Part shown: piece by piece, positions 59,748-64,000 of the stretch
Layout of the letters: each line of letters starts with the position of its first letter
How positions within the stretch are numbered: the stretch's first letter is position 1
Assembly: GCF_027359375.1 (NCBI RefSeq)
Contig: NZ_CP114779.1
Coordinates: 1,302,001-1,366,000, forward strand
Direction of reading: 5' to 3'
DNA from: Prochlorococcus marinus str. MIT 0919
GTDB lineage: Bacteria; Cyanobacteriota; Cyanobacteriia; PCC-6307; Cyanobiaceae
DNA: 64,000 nt
Notes under the pieces: model-generated
The model's database searches: none
What the model saw: the letters and a program-made list of their open reading frames with translations, nothing else
Told to the model about the DNA's origin: nothing
Made by a program: the position numbers and the translations under genes

Positions 59748-60905
59748 ATGTATAGGATTAACAATATTCGGCTTCCATCGCCTTCTTCAATTAAAGAAAG
59801 AGCTCTTTGGTCAATTTTAGTTGATCAAGAAAGTATTGTTCACTCCATTGATTTAATGCCGCTTACGTCTAGCCGTGAAAGCTGCATTAGCTGGGATGGC
59901 GATTGGTTAAGTCCCATGGCGATTGATCTTCAAATTAATGGAGGTCTTGGGATTGAATTTAATCAGCTCAGTGGTAAAAAGGTTTCAACACTTTTTAATC
60001 TACTAGATAAACTTTGGCTCGAAGGTGTGGATGCAATTTGCCCAACATTGGTAACTAGTGAAATTAGTCAAATAAGGAATTCTTTAGAGGTTTTGCATCA
60101 AGCAAGAAAGTCCCATAGCTCTCAAGCTTGTAAAATTCTCGGTGCTCATCTTGAAGGTCCTTTCTTATCAAAAGAATATTTTGGGGCACATAACTCCAAT
60201 TATTTACTTAGTCCAACTCTTGAGAACTTAGAAAAAATTATTGAGGGATATGAGGAAGATATAGCTTTAGTTACTCTTGCTCCTGAATTACCTAGAGCTG
60301 ATGAGGTTATTAAAGAGCTTAGGCGGCTTGGAATCATTGTTTCTTTAGGTCATTCTGCTGCAAATTCGGATATTAGTTCTAGGGCATTTCAACAAGGTGT
60401 AAGCATGATTACACATGCTTTCAATGCCATGCCAGGGATTCATCACAGATTTCCTGGTCCATTAGTTGAGGCTATGATCAATGGTGAAATAGCTATTGGT
60501 TTAATAGCTGATGGTATTCACGTAGATCCTAAAGTTATACAAATTATTCAAAAGTTGGTTCCAGATAAGATTTTTTTAGTTAGTGATGCTTTAAGTCCTT
60601 ATGGCCTTTCTGGAGAAAAGTTCTTCTGGGGGGAGAAACCATTAAATGTGAACGATAATGTTTGCAAACTTGAGGATGGAACTTTAGCTGGGACTACTTT
60701 GCCTTTATTAGAAGCATGTATTCGGATGGCTAAATGGACAAAGCAATTTTCAACTTCTATTTGGGCAACTACTGTTTCTGGTCGAGTTGCCTTAGGAAGA
60801 GGGAAAACCATTCAAGACTTTATTGTTGGAAAATCCTTGAATCAACTTTTGAGATGGCATTTAGATTCTGCGTCAGAGCAACTCACTTGGAATCATGCAA
60901 AGTAG
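59748..60905 (+). CDS. nagA: N-acetylglucosamine-6-phosphate deacetylase
   Basis: NagA removes the acetyl group of GlcNAc-6-phosphate. Amidohydrolase metal and substrate residues appear in IDLQINGGLGIEFN, GAHLEGPFLSKEYFGAHN, VSLGHSAANSDI, THAFNAMPGIHHRFPG, LIADGIHVDP and VSDALSPYGL. The last metal-binding histidine pattern is intact. With the GH3 hexosaminidase this suggests recycling of cell-wall amino sugars. chlM follows after 27 nt on the same strand. Confidence 0.92.
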   Translation: MYRINNIRLPSPSSIKERALWSILVDQESIVHSIDLMPLTSSRESCISWDGDWLSPMAIDLQINGGLGIEFNQLSGKKVSTLFNLLDKLWLEGVDAICPTLVTSEISQIRNSLEVLHQARKSHSSQACKILGAHLEGPFLSKEYFGAHNSNYLLSPTLENLEKIIEGYEEDIALVTLAPELPRADEVIKELRRLGIIVSLGHSAANSDISSRAFQQGVSMITHAFNAMPGIHHRFPGPLVEAMINGEIAIGLIADGIHVDPKVIQIIQKLVPDKIFLVSDALSPYGLSGEKFFWGEKPLNVNDNVCKLEDGTLAGTTLPLLEACIRMAKWTKQFSTSIWATTVSGRVALGRGKTIQDFIVGKSLNQLLRWHLDSASEQLTWNHAK

Positions 60906-60932
60906 GATCTACTACCGTAGTAAGTTATTTCT

Positions 60933-61646
60933 ATGAGTAATGAGAGTCAGAGCCAGCTGAAACAGGCTGAAAAAGAGGATGTGGTCAAATATTTTAATGG
61001 GACTGGATTTGATAGGTGGAATCGTATTTATAGTGAAAGTGAAGATGTGAACAAGGTACAACGCAATATTCGAATAGGTCATCAAAAAACGGTTGATGAT
61101 GTGTTGTCTTGGATCAAAGAATCAGGAGATTTGAGTTCAATGAGTTTTTGTGATGCTGGCTGCGGTGTCGGAAGTCTTTCTCTGCCATTGCTTTCATTAG
61201 GTGCTGGTTCAATTGCTGCTAGTGATATTTCTGATTCAATGGTTCAAGAAACGAAACGTCGCACAAAATTTGCAGGTTTTGATTTGGATAAAATTAGTTT
61301 CAATACTTCTGATCTTGAGAGCCTTAAAGGGTCTTTCCATACTGTTATTTGCCTAGATGTTTTTATTCATTACCCTCAAAAGGCAGCTGAAGAAATGGTC
61401 CAACACCTTTGTTCTCTCAGTAAGGAAAAGTTGATAGTTAGTTTTGCCCCTTATACCCCATTGCTTGCAATATTGAAAACCATTGGTCAGTTTTTTCCTG
61501 GTCCTAGCAAGACAACAAGAGCTTATATTTTGCGTGAATCAGGAATCATCAAAGCTGCAGAGAACAATGGCTTTAAAGTTTTTCGTAAGAAATTAAACCA
61601 GGCGCCATTCTATTTTTCTCAATTAATTGAATTTAGAAAAGGATGA
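60933..61646 (+). CDS. chlM: Magnesium protoporphyrin IX methyltransferase
   Basis: ChlM methylates the 13-propionate of Mg-protoporphyrin with SAM in chlorophyll synthesis. VVKYFNGTGFDRWNRIYSE at the N terminus is diagnostic; the SAM motif is SFCDAGCGVGSLSLPL, followed by VICLDVFIHYPQKAAEEM and LIVSFAPYTPLLAILKTIG. Length 237 is normal. It probably shares a transcript with nagA. Confidence 0.95.
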   Translation: MSNESQSQLKQAEKEDVVKYFNGTGFDRWNRIYSESEDVNKVQRNIRIGHQKTVDDVLSWIKESGDLSSMSFCDAGCGVGSLSLPLLSLGAGSIAASDISDSMVQETKRRTKFAGFDLDKISFNTSDLESLKGSFHTVICLDVFIHYPQKAAEEMVQHLCSLSKEKLIVSFAPYTPLLAILKTIGQFFPGPSKTTRAYILRESGIIKAAENNGFKVFRKKLNQAPFYFSQLIEFRKG

Positions 61647-61702
61647 GTGCAATTGTTTTTTATATTTAAATTCTACTGACTAGATCAATTTGATAATAAT
61701 TT

Positions 61703-62431
61703 TCAGGTCACAAGATTATTCTCCAGGGCATATCTAACAAGTTCTGTTCTACTTGATGTGCCAGTTTTGATAAATAATCTACTTACATATTTTTCTACAT
61801 TCCTAATTGAAGTTTCAAGTTTTCTTGCTATTTCCTTATTCATTAGCCCTTCTGCTACAAGTTGGAGAACGCTCTCTTCCCTAGGAGTGAAATTGGGAAT
61901 TGTTGAGTCTTTTTTAGAATTGCTAGCATCTCCTTGCGTAAGCATTGAGCGAATTTCAGTGATTTGTTTAGCCATTTGACTTACATCAGTATCTGCAAAC
62001 CTTGCAGCTTCAGTTAATAACCTCTCTTGTCTTTTAACTACATTTTTTACACGAGCAATTAATTCATCTGGGTCAAAAGGCTTTGGAATGTAGTCATCAA
62101 CTCCAGCTTGGTATCCTTGCGTTCTGTCAATGGTCATGCCTTTGGCAGTCAAAAAGATTACTGGTGTCCCTCCAAGCCTTTCATCTTCCCGTAGTCTTTT
62201 AAGAAGTGTATAACCGTCACAACGAGGCATCATGACGTCACTGATAATCACGTCAGGGATGGTTTGTTGAGCTTTTTGCCAGCCTTCTTCACCATCAATG
62301 GCTGTTGATACATCGAACCCCTCATCTTCTAGATAAGCTTGGACAGCATTTCTCATGCCAGGTTCGTCATCGACCAATAAGATGCGAGGCTGCTTAAGCA
62401 CATCTAATTCGGATTTTTGTGATTCACTCAT
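61703..62431 (-). CDS. NarL/LuxR-type response regulator (Rre1/Ycf29-like)
   Basis: A receiver domain (ILLVDDEPGMRNAVQAYLEDEGF, phospho-acceptor D in DVIISDVMMPRCDGYTLLK, K in DDYIPKPFDPDE) is joined by a linker to a LuxR HTH (LTPRE-type FTPREESVLQLVAEGLMNKEIARKLETSIRNVEKYVSRLFIKTGTSSR). The helix reading NVEKYVSRL rather than TVKNH is unusual and fits the Rre1/Ycf29 group that responds to heat and redox stress. The start at 62431 (MSESQKS) is preferred to an upstream ATG at 62476. It is divergent from the cysteine desulfurase gene. Confidence 0.83.
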   Translation of the reverse strand: MSESQKSELDVLKQPRILLVDDEPGMRNAVQAYLEDEGFDVSTAIDGEEGWQKAQQTIPDVIISDVMMPRCDGYTLLKRLREDERLGGTPVIFLTAKGMTIDRTQGYQAGVDDYIPKPFDPDELIARVKNVVKRQERLLTEAARFADTDVSQMAKQITEIRSMLTQGDASNSKKDSTIPNFTPREESVLQLVAEGLMNKEIARKLETSIRNVEKYVSRLFIKTGTSSRTELVRYALENNLVT

Positions 62432-62516
62432 AAATTCAAGAATTAAGACTTGTAGAGAATCTAGAAGCGATATCACTCAGGATATTGATGTTGTAGTGAT
62501 TTTCACGAGGGGGGTC

Positions 62517-63665
62517 ATGCCGGAAAAACCACTGGACTTCGACTATCAATCCACAACCCCTTGTTCTCCTTTGGTTCTTAAAGCCATGGAGCCCTATTGG
62601 GAGGCCTTTTGGGGTAACCCATCCAATAGACAGAATCGCGCAGGCATTTATGCATCAGCCGCTATATCTAATGCTCGCGAAACGTTAGCGTCCATCCTAG
62701 GAGTGTCTCCTGAATTGGTTGTCTTTACTAGTGGAGCTACAGAATCTAATAATTTAGCTTTGCTAGGTCATGCACGAGCAGAAGCTTTGAAGAATGGTAA
62801 GCCTGGCCATTTGATTACACTTAAAACTGAGCACAATTCAATTCTTGACCCTATTTTACAACTTCATAGAGAGGGCTTTAGTGTTACTCAATTATCTACT
62901 AAATCCGATGGCTTAATTGATTTAGAAAAATTAGAAGATGCATTTGAAGATGATACATTTATGGTAAGTATAATGGCCGCAAATAATGAAATAGGTGTAA
63001 TTCAACCCATTCCTAAAATAGCGTCATTATGTAGTAAATATGGAGCTTCTCTGCATAGTGATGGTGCTCAAGCGTTTGGCCATTTACCAATAAAACTAGA
63101 TAGATTAGGAGTTGATTTATTTAGTTTGAGTGGTCATAAGATCTATGGTCCAAAAGGTATAGGTGCATTAATTATTAACAAAGATATGCCTATACAACCT
63201 TTGCTTTGGGGTGGTGATCAAGAGCAAAATCTAAGGCCAGGAACTATACCTGTGCCATTAGTAATAGGCTTAGCCAAAGCGGCCGAGATAGCGTATAAAG
63301 AGCAAAAAGAAAATTCTTTAAAGCTATCTTCTTTGAGAAATCAGTTATGGAATGGCTTGAAAAAAGATATACCAGACTTGCTTTTAAATGGATCATTAAT
63401 AGAGCGTCTTCCTCATAATCTTAACTTTACAGTATTAAGAGTAAATGGAAGAAAATTGCATAAAGAATTGCGGCGATTTATCAATTGTAGCAGTTCATCT
63501 GCCTGTAGTAATGGCTCGCCTTCCCATGTCTTAAGAGCACTTGGTAGAAACTCTATTGAAGCTGAATCTTCTTTAAGATTAAGCTTAGGAAGAGAAACAA
63601 CTATGGAAGAAATTAATAAGGCTATTAGTATCATTTCAGAAGTCATTAAGCAATTGAGGTGTTGA
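62517..63665 (+). CDS. Cysteine desulfurase (NifS/IscS family)
   Basis: A PLP enzyme that takes sulfur from cysteine for Fe-S clusters and tRNA thiolation. LDFDYQSTTPCSP opens it; GNPSNRQNRAG, VFTSGATESNNLALLG, the PLP lysine in LFSLSGHKIYGPKGIGAL and the sulfur-accepting cysteine loop SSSSACSNGSPSHVLRALG follow. Group I (IscS/NifS-like) rather than SufS. The ATG at 62517 gives 382 residues; earlier codons in frame do not resemble the family. Confidence 0.93.
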   Translation: MPEKPLDFDYQSTTPCSPLVLKAMEPYWEAFWGNPSNRQNRAGIYASAAISNARETLASILGVSPELVVFTSGATESNNLALLGHARAEALKNGKPGHLITLKTEHNSILDPILQLHREGFSVTQLSTKSDGLIDLEKLEDAFEDDTFMVSIMAANNEIGVIQPIPKIASLCSKYGASLHSDGAQAFGHLPIKLDRLGVDLFSLSGHKIYGPKGIGALIINKDMPIQPLLWGGDQEQNLRPGTIPVPLVIGLAKAAEIAYKEQKENSLKLSSLRNQLWNGLKKDIPDLLLNGSLIERLPHNLNFTVLRVNGRKLHKELRRFINCSSSSACSNGSPSHVLRALGRNSIEAESSLRLSLGRETTMEEINKAISIISEVIKQLRC

Positions 63666-63669
63666 CCGA

Positions 63670-64000
63670 CTATATTTTCTGAGAAATTCGTAATTTAGCA
63701 CTACGACTTCTTGGATTCAATGATATTTCTTGGTTGCTTGCGAGTATTGGTTTACGTGTAAGTATGTCTAGCCGATCATCATTTTTAAATGCATGCTTTA
63801 CCAATCTGTCTTCAAGAGAGTGGAAGCTAATAATGGCAAAAATACCGCCCGGTAAAATCCATTCTGGTGCCTTCTTTAGAAGCAAGGAAAGAACATCTAA
63901 TTCTTTATTAATAGCGATTCTTAGCGCTTGAAAAGTTTTAGTAGCAGGATGAATTCGTCTATGCCTTAATTTTTGTGGGTAACAGCCTGATATTGCATAT
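63670..64000 (-). CDS. rsmH: 16S rRNA (cytosine-1402-N4)-methyltransferase, C-terminal part (cut by right edge)
   Basis: The frame is open through base 64000, so the start lies outside the window. Visible are [41 protein letters not shown], and [11 protein letters not shown], the C-terminal blocks of RsmH (MraW), which methylates C1402 in the ribosomal P site. An internal ATG near 63885 is not the start. It is convergent with the cysteine desulfurase gene (4 nt gap). Confidence 0.94.
   Translation of the reverse strand, partial: YAISGCYPQKLRHRRIHPATKTFQALRIAINKELDVLSLLLKKAPEWILPGGIFAIISFHSLEDRLVKHAFKNDDRLDILTRKPILASNQEISLNPRSRSAKLRISQKI

Overview
The window is a gene-dense, AT-rich stretch of cyanobacterial chromosome. 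The gene content (RpaA, RpaB, RbcR, PedR, Ycf3, Ycf34, NdhO and NdhM, plant-type carotenoid desaturases, ChlM), very short spacers, frequent 1-20 nt gene overlaps, TTG/GTG starts and A/T-biased third codon positions all point to a marine picocyanobacterium. Prochlorococcus is the best fit, probably a lineage without extreme AT bias. This assignment rests on reading the proteins, not on a database search. I see no insertion sequence, phage gene, CRISPR array, rRNA or clear pseudogene. One tRNA is present (tRNA-Asn). Two genes are cut by the window edges: nadB at the left and rsmH at the right.

Layout. 1-8.3 kb: nadB end, VKOR-thioredoxin fusion, rimO, a tiny petL-like gene, a DUF4346 protein, a DUF482 acyltransferase-like pair, a RibD_C reductase coupled to a tandem PTPS protein, aroK. 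8.4-20.5 kb: GST, DUF751, rbfA, GH3 hexosaminidase, hemD, an SRPBCC protein with zds, IscA/SufA protein, LpxB-related protein, ndhO, a J-domain protein, cysK, an orphan ABC ATPase, tRNA-Asn. 20.6-28.8 kb: rpaA, holB-tmk-copper ATPase, ycf3, radA, rpaB. 28.7-35.9 kb: plsX-fabH-fabD-plsC directly behind rpaB, then ydcF-like/tsaB/ycf34, cca, and an RRM protein. 35.9-45 kb: crtB-crtP, ndhM-DUF3172, rbcR divergent from a NnrU/Z-ISO-like gene, ndhF, ndhD. 45-54.6 kb: scpA, a sugar nucleotidyltransferase, metF/pedR, a CYTH protein, nadK, ndhE-G-I-A, gltA. 54.7-64 kb: DUF3352, rhodanese, trpB, SUI1, cysC, purE, nagA, chlM, an Rre1-like regulator, a cysteine desulfurase, rsmH.

How the genes work together. 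Eight NDH-1 subunits (O, M, F, D, E, G, I, A) serve cyclic electron flow and respiration. Phytoene synthase, phytoene desaturase, zeta-carotene desaturase and a candidate zeta-carotene isomerase cover much of the route from GGPP towards lycopene. The fab/pls block supplies phosphatidic acid. Five regulators tied to light, redox or carbon (RpaA, RpaB, RbcR, PedR and an Rre1-type protein) lie within 64 kb. The observations most worth following are the tandem PTPS protein, whose N-terminal half has lost the catalytic histidine, together with its coupled reductase; the SRPBCC gene coupled to zds; DUF3172 coupled to ndhM; and structured DNA after tRNA-Asn and before a 65-residue TTG-start gene.
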